Below are positions 28,218 to 37,842 of a stretch of DNA of 64,000 nt, one piece after another; the first letter of the stretch is position 1; each line of letters begins with the position of its first letter. This DNA is from Arthrobacter sp. Lineage in GTDB: Bacteria > Actinomycetota > Actinomycetes > Actinomycetales > Micrococcaceae. Position numbers and translations under genes: made by a program. The stretch is from positions 1-64,000 of the forward strand of contig JAHFUZ010000002.1 in NCBI GenBank assembly GCA_023264815.1, read 5' to 3'. Under the pieces are notes generated by a model, which was given only the letters and a program-made list of their open reading frames with translations, was not told the origin of the DNA and ran no database searches.

Positions 28218-30170
28218 GTGCCCATCTCGGGGATTGATCTGTCCAACATTGACCACACCGTCAGGCCGCAGGATGACCTCTACCAGCACGTGAACGGTTC
28301 CTGGCTCAAGGCCACCGAAATTCCGGACGACAGGCCACTCGAAGGGACCTTCACGGCGTTGCGCGACGGATCGGAAATAGCGGTCCGGGACATCATCGAG
28401 GAAGCAGCGGCCAAGGGCGAAGCCGCCAGCGGCATCGAACGGAAAGTGGGCGAGCTGTACAACAGCTTCATGGATGAGGCCACTGTGGAGGGCAAGGGCA
28501 TGGATCCCATCCGCGGCCGGCTCGCCGAGGTATTCGCCACCTCCAGCGTGAACGAACTTGTGGCACTGGCCGGGCGGCTGTTCCGCGCTGACGTCTCCGG
28601 ACTGTTCTACATCTACCCCGCGCCGGATGCGGGCAACCCTGACCGCATCCTGCTCTACACCGGCCAGGGCGGATTGGGGCTGCCCGACGAATCCTACTAC
28701 CGCGAAGAGAAGTTTGCGCCGACGGTCGCTGCCTACCAGGAACACATCCGGACGATGTTCACACTGGCAGGGATTGACGATGCCGGTACTGCGGCCGGCC
28801 GTGTTGTGGCCCTCGAGACCGGGCTGGCTTCCCACCACTGGGACAACGTCACGTTGCGGGACACCCAAAAGACCTACAACCTGAAGTCCGCCGAGGAAGC
28901 CACAGCCCTTTTCCCGCTCCTGGACACGTGGTTCGAGGCTGCCGGGATCGACGCCGCCAAGCGGACGGAACTTGTGGTCAGCACGCCGGACTTCTTCAGC
29001 GGAGCAACCGCTCTCCTGGACTCCGAACCGTTGCAGGCCTGGCAGGAATGGCTGGCGCTGCGGGTCATTAGCGCCGCCGCCCCCTACCTGTCCGCAGCCT
29101 TCGTGGACGCTAACTTCGCCTTCTACGGCACCACCATCAGCGGCACCCCCCGGAACAAGGACCGCTGGAAGCGCGGAGTCGCCGTCGTCGAAGCGGCCCT
29201 GGGCGAGGCAGTCGGCCAGATCTACGTCTCCCGGCACTTCCCTGAGTCCCACAAGGCCCGCATGCAGACTCTTGTGGCCAACCTCATCGAGGCGTACAGG
29301 CAGAGCATCACCGGGCTCGACTGGATGGGTGAGGAAACCAAGGCGGAAGCTTTGCGGAAACTTGAGGCATTCCGGGCCAAGATTGGGTACCCGGACAAGT
29401 GGATCGACTACTCGGCGGTGGCCATCGATCCCGCTGACCTCCTGGGCAATGTGGAGCGGGCGCACAACGCCGACGTTGACCGGCACCTTGACGAAGTGGG
29501 CAAACCGGTCGACCTGGATAAGTGGCTCATGACCCCGCAAACGGTGAACGCCTACTACCACCCGATGCTGAACGAGATCGTCTTCCCCGCAGCCATCCTC
29601 CAGCCGCCGTTCTTCACAGCCGATGCCGATGACGCCGTGAACTACGGCGGAATTGGGGCAGTGATCGGTCACGAGATCGGGCACGGTTTCGACGACCAGG
29701 GCTCGCAGTTCGACGGCGGCGGAGCCCTGCGGAACTGGTGGTCCGAAGATGACCGCAAGGCATTTGAGGAACTCACAGCGAAACTGGTAGCCCAGTACGA
29801 CGCCCTCTCCCCTTACGCTGCTCCCGGGCACAACGTCAACGGCAAGCTGACGCTTGGGGAGAACATCGGCGACCTCGGCGGCCTGACCATTGCCTACAAG
29901 GCCTACCTCCTCAGCCTGGACGGCAAGGAACCGGAAATCCTCGACGGGCTGACGGGCCAGCAGCGCTTCTTCGCGTCCTGGGCGGCGGGCTGGCGTCAGG
30001 TGATCCGGCCTGAAGAAGCCATCCGGCGCCTTGCCACGGATCCCCACTCCCCCAACGAGTTCCGGACCAACGCCATCGCCAAGAACCTTGACGCCTTCCA
30101 TGAGGCCTTTGGCGTCACGGACCAGGACGGCATGTGGATGCCGCGGGAAGACCGGGTCAGCATCTGGTAG
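28218..30170 (+). CDS. M13 (neprilysin-type) metallopeptidase
   Basis: A 650-residue zinc endopeptidase of the PepO/Zmp1 group. The GTG at 28218 has GAAGGAG at proper spacing. The zinc motif HEIGH (about 484-488, in AVIGHEIGHGFDDQG) and the third ligand Glu in GENIGDLGG (about 547) are intact, as is NAYYHP for substrate backbone binding. There is no signal peptide, so it may be cytoplasmic or exported by another route. Length is normal. A terminator follows 16 bp after the stop. Confidence 0.94.
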   Translation: MPISGIDLSNIDHTVRPQDDLYQHVNGSWLKATEIPDDRPLEGTFTALRDGSEIAVRDIIEEAAAKGEAASGIERKVGELYNSFMDEATVEGKGMDPIRGRLAEVFATSSVNELVALAGRLFRADVSGLFYIYPAPDAGNPDRILLYTGQGGLGLPDESYYREEKFAPTVAAYQEHIRTMFTLAGIDDAGTAAGRVVALETGLASHHWDNVTLRDTQKTYNLKSAEEATALFPLLDTWFEAAGIDAAKRTELVVSTPDFFSGATALLDSEPLQAWQEWLALRVISAAAPYLSAAFVDANFAFYGTTISGTPRNKDRWKRGVAVVEAALGEAVGQIYVSRHFPESHKARMQTLVANLIEAYRQSITGLDWMGEETKAEALRKLEAFRAKIGYPDKWIDYSAVAIDPADLLGNVERAHNADVDRHLDEVGKPVDLDKWLMTPQTVNAYYHPMLNEIVFPAAILQPPFFTADADDAVNYGGIGAVIGHEIGHGFDDQGSQFDGGGALRNWWSEDDRKAFEELTAKLVAQYDALSPYAAPGHNVNGKLTLGENIGDLGGLTIAYKAYLLSLDGKEPEILDGLTGQQRFFASWAAGWRQVIRPEEAIRRLATDPHSPNEFRTNAIAKNLDAFHEAFGVTDQDGMWMPREDRVSIW

Positions 30171-30186
30171 TCCGGCCCGGGTACGG

Positions 30187-30217
30187 AAAAGGCGGGGCCC
30201 GCGGGCCCCGCCTTTTT
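30187..30217. terminator. Intrinsic terminator
   Basis: AAAAGGCGGGGCCC, GC loop, GGGCCCCGCCTTTTT: a 14-bp perfect stem with T-run, between the convergent M13 peptidase and LCP genes. The A-run at its left gives a T-run on the other strand. Confidence 0.93.
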
Positions 30218-30229
30218 ATGCCCCTGATG

Positions 30230-31789
30230 TCACCGGACGATCAGGTACGGATTCGCCTGCTGGCAGCGGGTATCGCCCGCAGTCTGGTTGACGATGTCGT
30301 CAGGCAGGGCGACAGCGGCGCCGTAAGTGGTGCCGGACGTAAAGTCGGTCCCCAGATAGGCCTGGACACCCACCACGCCGGCAGACGGCTGTACCTGCGC
30401 CGCGGGGATTCCGAGCAGCGCTGCAACATCGGCTGCCACGTCGGCGAAGTCCGCCCCGTAGTAGACGACGCTTTGCGTCACGGGGGTGGCGGCAAACTGC
30501 CCGGTTTGGGTGAAGCCGCCGGCCACGAGGGCCTGCACGATCTCCTTCGCCCGTCCCGGCACGCCACTGCCGTTGGCCACGGTGACCGGCTGGATGGCCT
30601 TGTTATAGGACGGTGCGGGCGGGGCGGTTTCGGTGGGAGCCGCGGTCTCCGACGGTGATGGCGTGGCCGGAGCCGTGGGATCGGTAAGGTCAATGTCCCT
30701 CTGCATGGCCGTAAACAACTGGGACCCGGCCGGCTCGGCGATCTGCAGGCGGTTGGGGTCTGACACCGCCGGGGTGGTGGGCACGGAAACGAACGCCACC
30801 TTGCTGATATCAATGTCCTTCAGGCGGTTGCCGATGGTCAGCAGCGACGGCACGGACGCCAGCCCGTCATCCACCGTGAGGTTCTGGGTGACGGTGTCAG
30901 CAATGCTTAGCATTTTCGCCGGGTTGGACAGGGTGCCGTCGTCCTTGATCTTCCGGGTGAGGGACGACAGGAAACCCTGCTGAGCCTTGATCCGGCCGAG
31001 GTCGCCGCCGTCGGCAAAGGCATGGCGGGTACGCAGGAAGGCCAGTGCCATTTCGCCCTGTACGGAGGACGTTCCGGCAGGGAGCCGGAGCCGTGAATCG
31101 GGATCATAGACGGCATCGCTGATGCACACGTCCACACCGCCCACCGTGTTGGAGAGCTCCTTGACGGCGTTGAAGTCAGCCATCATGAAGTGGTCTATCT
31201 CCAGGCCGGTCAGTTTGTTGACCGTATCCACGGCGCAGCCGATGCCTGCCTCGTTCATGGCTTCGTTGATCATCACGCCGCTGCGGGCGGGGTAGGTCAG
31301 CTTGGTTTTCTGGTCGGTACACACCGGGAGGTCCACCAGCAGGTCGCGGGGGAAGCTGATCACGCTGACGCGCTTGTTGTCGGCAGAGATGTCCATCAGC
31401 ATCATGACGTCGGACTTGCCGTACCCTTTGGAATCATCAACGCTGCCGTACTCAGCGTTCTTCCCCTCCCTGGTGTCGGAGCCCAGGATCAGGATCTGCA
31501 TCCTGTCCTTTGAGTCGTTGGAGGCGTTGGCCGCACCGTCCCCGGCACTCAGGGGTGCGGTGGAGATGTTCGACTGCAGCCGGAAGTACCAGTACCCGGC
31601 GAACCCGAGGCCGCCCAGCAAGGCAACGGTCAGGACGGCGGTAGTCACCTTCAGCCATGCAGGCATGCGGCGCTGTCCGCCGAGGTGCCGGGCAACGCCG
31701 ACGGCGCTGGCATCGGCGTGCCGGGAAACCGGACGGGTTCCGGGTGACGCGTCAGCTCCGTACTCGCGATTGTCGCGGCCTCGCCCCAT
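30230..31789 (-). CDS. LytR-CpsA-Psr (LCP) family cell-wall glycopolymer transferase
   Basis: A 519-residue envelope protein: Arg-rich cytoplasmic tail, one membrane helix (about 46-70), an extracellular LCP domain (about 95-290) and a C-terminal LytR_C domain (about 400-505), linked by a Pro/Thr-rich stretch. LCP residues are visible in LILGSDTR, KSDVMMLMDIS, SFPRDLLVDLP and LAFLRTRHAFADGGDLGRIKAQQ. LCP enzymes move teichoic-acid-like or arabinogalactan-type polymers from lipid carriers to peptidoglycan. Confidence 0.92.
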   Translation of the reverse strand: MGRGRDNREYGADASPGTRPVSRHADASAVGVARHLGGQRRMPAWLKVTTAVLTVALLGGLGFAGYWYFRLQSNISTAPLSAGDGAANASNDSKDRMQILILGSDTREGKNAEYGSVDDSKGYGKSDVMMLMDISADNKRVSVISFPRDLLVDLPVCTDQKTKLTYPARSGVMINEAMNEAGIGCAVDTVNKLTGLEIDHFMMADFNAVKELSNTVGGVDVCISDAVYDPDSRLRLPAGTSSVQGEMALAFLRTRHAFADGGDLGRIKAQQGFLSSLTRKIKDDGTLSNPAKMLSIADTVTQNLTVDDGLASVPSLLTIGNRLKDIDISKVAFVSVPTTPAVSDPNRLQIAEPAGSQLFTAMQRDIDLTDPTAPATPSPSETAAPTETAPPAPSYNKAIQPVTVANGSGVPGRAKEIVQALVAGGFTQTGQFAATPVTQSVVYYGADFADVAADVAALLGIPAAQVQPSAGVVGVQAYLGTDFTSGTTYGAAVALPDDIVNQTAGDTRCQQANPYLIVR

Positions 31790-31885
31790 GTGGTGTACCT
31801 TCCTCGAAAAACTGAATCCGGTCTATTTTAGTCGCCAAGGCTGGGAACTTCCCGATGACCGGCCGGGACAAGGTGGAACGATGCC

Positions 31886-32860
31886 TCAGAAGCCCAGCTT
31901 GACCAGCTGCTTGGGGTCCCGCTGCCAGTCCTTCGCAACCTTAACGTGCAGGTCAAGGTAGATACGGGCACCCAGCAAGGCTTCAATCGCCTTGCGTGCA
32001 TTGGTGCCCACTTCGCGGAGCCGCGCGCCGCCCTTGCCGATGATGATGGCCTTCTGTGACGGCCGTTCGACGTAAAGATTGACCCGGACGTCCAGGAACG
32101 GCCGGTCTTCGGGCCGGTCCTCCCGCGGGACGATTTCATCAACGACGACGGCCAGGGAGTGCGGCAGTTCGTCGCGTACGCCTTCGAGGGCTGCTTCGCG
32201 GATGAGTTCGGCGATCATCACCGCTTCCGGTTCATCCGTCAGGTGCCCGTCCGGGTACAGCGGTGGCGACGGCGGCATGTGGCTGATCAGCACATCGGCC
32301 AGGGTGCCCACCTGGAAACCATCGGCGGCGGAGACCGGAACGATGTCCTTCCAGCCCTCCTCACCGAGGACTTCCCGGCCGAGCGCCGCGACGGCGAGCA
32401 GTTGTTCGGTCAGGGCCTGCCGGTCCACCAGGTCCGCTTTGGTCACGATGGCGATGACGGGCTTCCGGCCCAGCTGCGCGAGCTGGGCCGCGATGTACTT
32501 GTCGCCGGGACCGATCTTCTCGTTGGCAGGCAGGCAGAAGCCGATCGCGTCGACTTCGGCCAGGGTGTCCGCCACCAGGTCGTTCAGCCGCTTGCCCAGC
32601 AGGGTGCGGGGACGGTGCAGGCCCGGCGTGTCGACCAGGACCAGCTGGGCATCCTCCCGGTGGACGATGCCGCGGATCGTGTGCCGCGTTGTCTGTGGTT
32701 TAGCGGAGGTGATGGCCACCTTCTGCCCCACCAGGGCGTTTGTCAGGGTTGATTTGCCGGCGTTCGGGCGTCCGACGAAGACCGAGAAACCGGCCCGGTA
32801 GCCACCGTAGTCAGGGGTGTCGGAACCGTGGCCGGCCGGGCGGTTATTTTTCTTGCTCAC
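31886..32860 (-). CDS. era: Ribosome assembly GTPase Era
   Basis: A 324-residue GTPase with G1 GRPNAGKST (about 30-38), G3 DTPG in VLVDTPGLHRPR, G4 TKAD, and a C-terminal KH domain (KAIIIGKGGARLREVG). Era binds 16S rRNA near its 3' end during small-subunit maturation. The GTG at 32860 follows GGGAG by six bases and gives a usual N-terminus. It overlaps the 3' end of the corC-type gene by 17 bases, in phoH-ybeY-corC-era. Confidence 0.95.
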   Translation of the reverse strand: MSKKNNRPAGHGSDTPDYGGYRAGFSVFVGRPNAGKSTLTNALVGQKVAITSAKPQTTRHTIRGIVHREDAQLVLVDTPGLHRPRTLLGKRLNDLVADTLAEVDAIGFCLPANEKIGPGDKYIAAQLAQLGRKPVIAIVTKADLVDRQALTEQLLAVAALGREVLGEEGWKDIVPVSAADGFQVGTLADVLISHMPPSPPLYPDGHLTDEPEAVMIAELIREAALEGVRDELPHSLAVVVDEIVPREDRPEDRPFLDVRVNLYVERPSQKAIIIGKGGARLREVGTNARKAIEALLGARIYLDLHVKVAKDWQRDPKQLVKLGF

Positions 32861-34175
32861 GTGGAACTCCCTGCTGGGTTGCTTCCGCCTCGTCGAAGAG
32901 GTCTTCAAGGTCAGTGTCTACTTTTGGAACGGCCGCCGCAATGATGTGGCTGACCCTGTTGCGCCGGCCTTCAAGCCGGTCAGCGCGCAACGAGACGCCA
33001 TGCACCTCCACATGGCTGCCAACGATGGGGACCCGTCCCAGGGCCTTGGCCAGCAGCCCACCCACGGTGTCCACCTCGTCGTCGTCAAGTTCGACGTCGA
33101 ACAGTTCGCCGAGGTCGTCAATGCTCATCCGGGCACTGACGCGGAAGGCGCCGCCCTCCAGGGCCACAGCTTCGGCGCTTTCGGTATCGTATTCGTCGAC
33201 AATTTCGCCGACAATTTCCTCGATGAGGTCCTCCAGGGTGACCAGGCCGGCCGTGCCGCCGTATTCATCGATGACAATGGCCACGTGGGTTGATTCTTTC
33301 TGGAGTTCACGCAGCAGGTCGCTGACCGGCTTGGACTCGGGCACATACCGCACTTCGCGGGCCAGGGCTTCAACCGGTGGCGGCTCCTCATCCGGTCCCA
33401 GCTCGTGGAGTGTTGCGGCCACGTCCTTGAGGTAGACGATGCCGAGGATCTGGTCCGTGTTGTCTCCGATGACGGGGATCCGGGAGTAGCCCGAGCGCAG
33501 GAAGAGCGACATGGCCCGTCTGAGGCTGGACCCTGCGTCGATGCTAAGGATGTCCGTCCTTGGCACCATGACGGCGCGCACCAGGGTGTCGCCGAAGTCA
33601 AAGACGGATTGGATCATCTCCGCTTCGGTGTCTTCGATCATGTCCGATTCGGAAGCACGGTCCACGAGTTCGCGGAATTCCTGTTCGCTGAAGAATGCGT
33701 CATCACCCGCCGGCGCCCCCGGTGCTGCGGCGCTGCCGAGCGCCACAAGCCACCCCGGGATGGGGCCCAGAATCCAGGTCAGGAATCGGATGAGCGGTGC
33801 CGTGTACCGGACCACCGCACCCGAATGGAGCCTGCCGATCTGCCGCGGCGAAACTCCGACGATCACGAACCCCAGCAGTGCCATGATGCCGGTGGCGGCC
33901 AGGCCGGCGAGCCACACGTTGTCCAGCAGGCTGTGCAGCAGGACAGCCACGGCCACCGCGGAAGCCATCTCGAACCAGATCCGCCAAAAACGCAAAGCCC
34001 TGATGTGCGCCATCGGCTGGGCGAGGATGCGGCCTATGGCGTTTCCCCTGCTTTTCAGGAGCGCATCCTCGGCATCATGCCGGGGCAGGAAGGTGAATGC
34101 GGCGTCGGCAGCGGTCAGCAGTGCGGCGATGCTGAGGAAAACCAGGGCCATGCCAACAAGGAGCAGGGGCGTCAC
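32844..34175 (-). CDS. CorC/HlyC family membrane protein with CBS domains
   Basis: A 443-residue protein: DUF21/CNNM membrane domain (about 1-150, four hydrophobic stretches), a CBS pair (about 210-330, with MVPRTDILSID and IVIDEYGGTAGLVTLEDLIEEIVGEI-type sequence) and a CorC_HlyC transporter-associated domain at the end. Family members export or regulate magnesium or cobalt. Start GTG overlaps the ybeY stop (GTGA). Confidence 0.92.
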   Translation of the reverse strand: MTPLLLVGMALVFLSIAALLTAADAAFTFLPRHDAEDALLKSRGNAIGRILAQPMAHIRALRFWRIWFEMASAVAVAVLLHSLLDNVWLAGLAATGIMALLGFVIVGVSPRQIGRLHSGAVVRYTAPLIRFLTWILGPIPGWLVALGSAAAPGAPAGDDAFFSEQEFRELVDRASESDMIEDTEAEMIQSVFDFGDTLVRAVMVPRTDILSIDAGSSLRRAMSLFLRSGYSRIPVIGDNTDQILGIVYLKDVAATLHELGPDEEPPPVEALAREVRYVPESKPVSDLLRELQKESTHVAIVIDEYGGTAGLVTLEDLIEEIVGEIVDEYDTESAEAVALEGGAFRVSARMSIDDLGELFDVELDDDEVDTVGGLLAKALGRVPIVGSHVEVHGVSLRADRLEGRRNRVSHIIAAAVPKVDTDLEDLFDEAEATQQGVPREQEK

Positions 34176-34645
34176 TGGGTAGTCTCGGCGGGTGCTTCTT
34201 TGCCGGTGAATCCGGAGAGCAGCTGGCGCTGGAGGCCGAACATTTCTTCCTTCTCCTCCGGCTCTGCGTGGTCATAACCCAGCAGGTGGAGGATCCCGTG
34301 CGTCGTCAGGAGCAGCATCTCATCCTGCAGCCCGTGCCCGGCGTTGGCGGCCTGGACCTGCGCCACCTGAGGGCATACGGCAATGTCACCGAGCATGCCC
34401 TGGGGCGTGGGCCGGTCCGGGGTGCCGGGAGTGAGCTCATCCATGGGCACCGACAGCACGTCCGTGGATCCTGGCTCATCCATCAGTTCGATGTGCAGCT
34501 TTTCCATGGCAGGCTCGTCCACCAGCAGGATGGAGAGTTCGGCCTGGGGGTGGATGTACAGCTGCTCGAAAATATACCGGGACAGCGCCACGAGCTCCGC
34601 TTCATCGACCTGGATACCGGATTCGTTGTTTACTTCAATGCTCAC
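34172..34645 (-). CDS. ybeY: Endoribonuclease YbeY
   Basis: A 157-residue metalloprotein for 16S rRNA 3' maturation and 70S quality control. The zinc motif HGILHLLGYDH (His116, His120, His126) is intact. GTG start overlaps phoH by four bases and its own end overlaps corC by four, so the operon is tightly coupled. It fits its neighbours Era and PhoH, which also act on ribosomes or RNA. Confidence 0.96.
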   Translation of the reverse strand: MSIEVNNESGIQVDEAELVALSRYIFEQLYIHPQAELSILLVDEPAMEKLHIELMDEPGSTDVLSVPMDELTPGTPDRPTPQGMLGDIAVCPQVAQVQAANAGHGLQDEMLLLTTHGILHLLGYDHAEPEEKEEMFGLQRQLLSGFTGKEAPAETTQ

Positions 34646-35727
34646 GCGTGTTCCCCCCGCTTTTCACGGCTTACCGAGTGCTTGACCTTGTTCCGCTGGG
34701 CATCATCCCACAGGCTGTAGGCCCGGACGATGTCGCCCACCAGGCGGTGGCGGACAACGTCGGTGGAGTCCAGGACGGTGAAATTGACGTCTTCGATGCC
34801 CTGCAGGATTTCCTCCACAATGCGCAGCCCTGAGCGCGTGCCGAAGGGAAGGTCCACCTGCGTCACGTCTCCCGTGACCACCATCTTCGAGCCGAAGCCC
34901 AACCTCGTCAGGAACATCTTCATCTGCTCCGGCGTGGTGTTCTGTGCCTCGTCCAGGATGATGAAGGCATCGTTCAGCGTACGGCCGCGCATGTAGGCCA
35001 GGGGCGCAACCTCGATGGTCCCGGCTGCCATCAGCCGCGGGATCGACTCGGGATCCATCATGTCGTGCAGCGCGTCGTACAGCGGGCGCAGGTAGGGGTC
35101 GATCTTGTCGCTGAGCGTTCCGGGCAGGAAGCCCAGGCGTTCGCCGGCTTCGACCGCCGGCCGGGTCAGGATGATGCGGCTGACTTCCTTTTGCTGGAGC
35201 GCCTGGACCGCCTTCGCCATGGCCAGGTAAGTCTTGCCGGTGCCAGCGGGGCCAATGCCGAAGATCACGGTGTTGGCGTCGATGGCATCCACGTAGTTCT
35301 TCTGGTTCAGCGTCTTGGGCCGGATGGTCTTGCCCCGACTGGAGAGGATGTCGTGGGTGAGGACGTCCACGGGGTTCTGCAGGGACTGGGTGCGGAGCAA
35401 CGCCACGAGCTGCTGCAGGACCGCCGGGCTGATCACGGTACCTCGGGCCACCAGGCCGCGCACCTCGTGCAGCAGCCGCATGATGCGGGGCACTTCGTCG
35501 GCGGGGCCGCTGATGGAGAGTTCATTGCCGCGGACATGGAAGTTGACCGACGGGAACTGTTCTTCGATGTACCGCAGGGCCTCATCATGGCTGCCGAGCG
35601 ATTGGACCATCTGATCGGAGTTGTCAAAGAGAACCACCTCCGTCCGGAGACCGGGAAGTGTATGGGGAAATTCTCCGGCGGCGCGGTCGGTGTTCAGCCG
35701 GCGCTTTCCGTTCGCTGATTCAGTCAT
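34642..35727 (-). CDS. PhoH-family ATPase (PhoH-like)
   Basis: A 361-residue protein with a KH-like/oligonucleotide-binding N-terminal part (about 30-110) and a P-loop domain: Walker A GPAGTGKT (159-166), Walker [11 protein letters not shown] and the GDVTQVDLP segment. It is a putative RNA helicase or ATPase. It begins the phoH-ybeY-corC-era operon. Upstream lie phased GATAT repeats at 35929-35955. Confidence 0.93.
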   Translation of the reverse strand: MTESANGKRRLNTDRAAGEFPHTLPGLRTEVVLFDNSDQMVQSLGSHDEALRYIEEQFPSVNFHVRGNELSISGPADEVPRIMRLLHEVRGLVARGTVISPAVLQQLVALLRTQSLQNPVDVLTHDILSSRGKTIRPKTLNQKNYVDAIDANTVIFGIGPAGTGKTYLAMAKAVQALQQKEVSRIILTRPAVEAGERLGFLPGTLSDKIDPYLRPLYDALHDMMDPESIPRLMAAGTIEVAPLAYMRGRTLNDAFIILDEAQNTTPEQMKMFLTRLGFGSKMVVTGDVTQVDLPFGTRSGLRIVEEILQGIEDVNFTVLDSTDVVRHRLVGDIVRAYSLWDDAQRNKVKHSVSREKRGEHA

Positions 35728-36101
35728 GGTGCTGGCCCGCGGGCCCGTGGTCTCCTCCGGTTTGAACCTAAATACCGCCGGTTGCTGCGTGGGCCGGCCT
35801 TCAGCCGAACACGCGGTGGCCAGCGGTTTCCTTCCATCTTACGCCAGCAGGACCACGTCCGCGGCGGCCACAGCGCCCAGCCATACCGATGCCACCGAAT
35901 CGTCCAGCAGGCAGGATGGCGACTTTAGATATCAACTTCATATCGGCCGCATATCGTTCCCGTTGCAGTTGGGCCTATAGCGGCCGGATGGCCGGGTTGG
36001 GGTGCCGCGCTATGCGATGCTGGAATTCCAGGCCGTCCGGGGACCGGCTCAGGGGTTAGTGCCCTCATCAGCAGCAGCCAGGAAGGACAAGTGCCATCAG
36101 A
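35728..36101. other. Divergent intergenic region with phased GATAT repeats
   Basis: No gene is visible in these 374 bases between phoH and the GerMN gene. On the minus strand GATAT occurs three times with starts exactly 11 bp apart (plus-strand ATATC at 35929, 35940 and 35951). One-turn phasing suggests repeated protein contacts on one DNA face, possibly controlling phoH or the divergent gene. Confidence 0.5.
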
Positions 36102-37055
36102 GTGCCGCAAACTCCCAAACCCGTCTCGGCCCGACGCGCCGCCCGGCCGGTGCGTGCGCGGGGCGCTCTGGTACTTTTGCCGGCCATCCTGCTGCTGACC
36201 GGATGCATTGCGGACGCCGGCCCGGAGCCTGTCCTCTCGGCGAACACTGGCACGGCAGCCACTGGTTTCCCGGCGGCTCCTTCCACCAGTGCCCCGCTGG
36301 AGACCACCCAGTCCTCCAACAAGGCACCCGTGTACTGGATCGGCCGCAGCAACGGCAACGTGTTCCTGTACCGGGAGTTCCGGGACGTCCCGGAGCAGGA
36401 GAACCCCGTCACGCGGGCCCTGCGCGCCATGATGTCCGAGAAACCGCTGGACCCGGACTTCTTCACCCCCTGGCAGAACCCCACCGAACTGGCTACCTCG
36501 ATCTCCGGAAAGAACGTCATCACCGTTGACGTCTCGCAGGACGCCTTCAACAGCAATCTCGATGCGGACATGGCCGTGCGTGCCATCCAGCAGCTGGTCT
36601 TCACCGCAACGGCGGCGGCGGCGAGTTCCGGCCTGATCGATGCGGGCCAACAGATCCAGGTCCGGATCCTGGTGGACAGCCATACGGACTACGTAGCCTT
36701 TGACCATGTCAAGTTGGGGGCTCCCATGTCCCGGGCAGCCGGGATGGTGGCGCCGGTGTGGATCATCGATCCCCAGGAGGGCACTGACATTGCCGGCGGC
36801 AGCGTCAAGATCACCGGCCGCAGCACCGTCCCGGGCGGCAAGCTCCGTTGGCAGATCCTGCGCACCGCAGGGAACGGCGACAAGACCCCGTACCTGACTG
36901 GAGAGACCACCGCGAGTACTGAGGCCACGCAGTCCGGGCTCTTCACGCTCGCCCTCAGCCTCTCCTCCGGCAGTTATGAGCTCCGTGTGTCGCAATCGGA
37001 CGGCAGCAATAGCGATGAGCTGAATGTGGACACCCGGAAGTTCAACGTCAGCTGA
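36102..37055 (+). CDS. GerMN-Gmad2 domain lipoprotein
   Basis: A 317-residue lipoprotein: signal with LLLTGC (Cys near 34), a Ser/Thr/Pro linker, a GerMN domain (about 75-190, with YWIGRSNGNVFLYREF and VTVDVSQDAFNS-like strands) and a C-terminal Gmad2 immunoglobulin-like domain (about 215-315). The pair was first seen in sporulation/germination proteins of Firmicutes but also occurs in non-sporulating actinobacteria, where LpqB-like proteins are relatives. Function here is unknown. The GTG at 36102 lacks a strong ribosome site. It is the only plus-strand gene between two minus-strand operons. Confidence 0.85.
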   Translation: MPQTPKPVSARRAARPVRARGALVLLPAILLLTGCIADAGPEPVLSANTGTAATGFPAAPSTSAPLETTQSSNKAPVYWIGRSNGNVFLYREFRDVPEQENPVTRALRAMMSEKPLDPDFFTPWQNPTELATSISGKNVITVDVSQDAFNSNLDADMAVRAIQQLVFTATAAAASSGLIDAGQQIQVRILVDSHTDYVAFDHVKLGAPMSRAAGMVAPVWIIDPQEGTDIAGGSVKITGRSTVPGGKLRWQILRTAGNGDKTPYLTGETTASTEATQSGLFTLALSLSSGSYELRVSQSDGSNSDELNVDTRKFNVS

Positions 37056-37063
37056 TCTGCAGG

Positions 37064-37840
37064 CTACGGGGCGCTCCAGCGCCCCAGAACATCGCTTGCC
37101 AGCACAACGGCCGCGGGGCCGGCGGTGGAGGACCGCAGGACGTGATGGCCCAGGAGCGCGGTCACGGCACCGGCACCACAGAGTTTGGTGACTTCGCGGG
37201 GGCTGATTCCGCCTTCGGGGCCCACAATGAGCAGTATTTCGCGGGGGCCCGGCGATGCCTCGGCTGCCTGCCATGCCTCCAGCACGGACCTGAATGGCCG
37301 GACCGCGTCTTCGTGGAGGATGACGGCGAGGTCCGCAGCATGCACCGCGGCCACCAGGCCGGAGGTTTCGACGGCGGCGCGCACCTCGGGAATCCAGGCG
37401 CGCCGTGCCTGCTTGGCCGCTGCCGTCACCACAGACTGCCATTTCGCGTGGGCCTTGGCGGCACGCTCACCCTTCCAGCGCACAATGGAGCGTTCCGACT
37501 GCCACGGGATCACGGAGTCGATCCCCAACTCCGTGGCCGTTTCCACGGCCAGTTCATCACGGTCGCCTTTGGCCAGTGCCTGGACCAGGACAAGCCGTGT
37601 GTCGGGCCGTTTTTCGACGGCTATTTCGCCACATTCAACGGTCAGTTCGGACGATGATGCCGCCACCACTTTCCCGCTCAGCCGCTTGCCGGCGCCGTCG
37701 GCGATATCCACGGATTCCCCCGGCGCCAGCCGCTTCACGGTGACGGCGTGCCTGGCCTCTGAACCCTGCAGGGTAAAGAGGGCACCGGGAACCATGTGGT
37801 CCAGCGAGCCGGCGCCGCTGAAGAAGACGGGATTGCTCAC
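37064..37840 (-). CDS. rsmE: 16S rRNA (uracil-1498-N3)-methyltransferase
   Basis: A 258-residue SPOUT methyltransferase. The N-terminal PUA-like domain has GSEARHAVTVKRLAPGE; the knot domain has LVLVQALAKGDRDELAVE, LIVGPEGGISPREV and VLRSSTAGPAAV, which bind S-adenosylmethionine. It is the last gene of hrcA-dnaJ-rsmE, an order common in Gram-positives. Start GTG three bases after the dnaJ stop. Confidence 0.95.
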   Translation of the reverse strand: MSNPVFFSGAGSLDHMVPGALFTLQGSEARHAVTVKRLAPGESVDIADGAGKRLSGKVVAASSSELTVECGEIAVEKRPDTRLVLVQALAKGDRDELAVETATELGIDSVIPWQSERSIVRWKGERAAKAHAKWQSVVTAAAKQARRAWIPEVRAAVETSGLVAAVHAADLAVILHEDAVRPFRSVLEAWQAAEASPGPREILLIVGPEGGISPREVTKLCGAGAVTALLGHHVLRSSTAGPAAVVLASDVLGRWSAP

Positions 37841-37842
37841 CG

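Noticed and set aside
28200..30101. 633-codon minus-strand frame opposite the M13 peptidase
   Set aside because: The opposite strand encodes an intact HEIGH metallopeptidase; this one shows no family features.
35925..37442. Long minus-strand open frame over the GerMN gene
   Set aside because: High-GC shadow: Arg/Gly/Ala-rich, no domain, and the plus-strand frame has a signal peptide and two domains.
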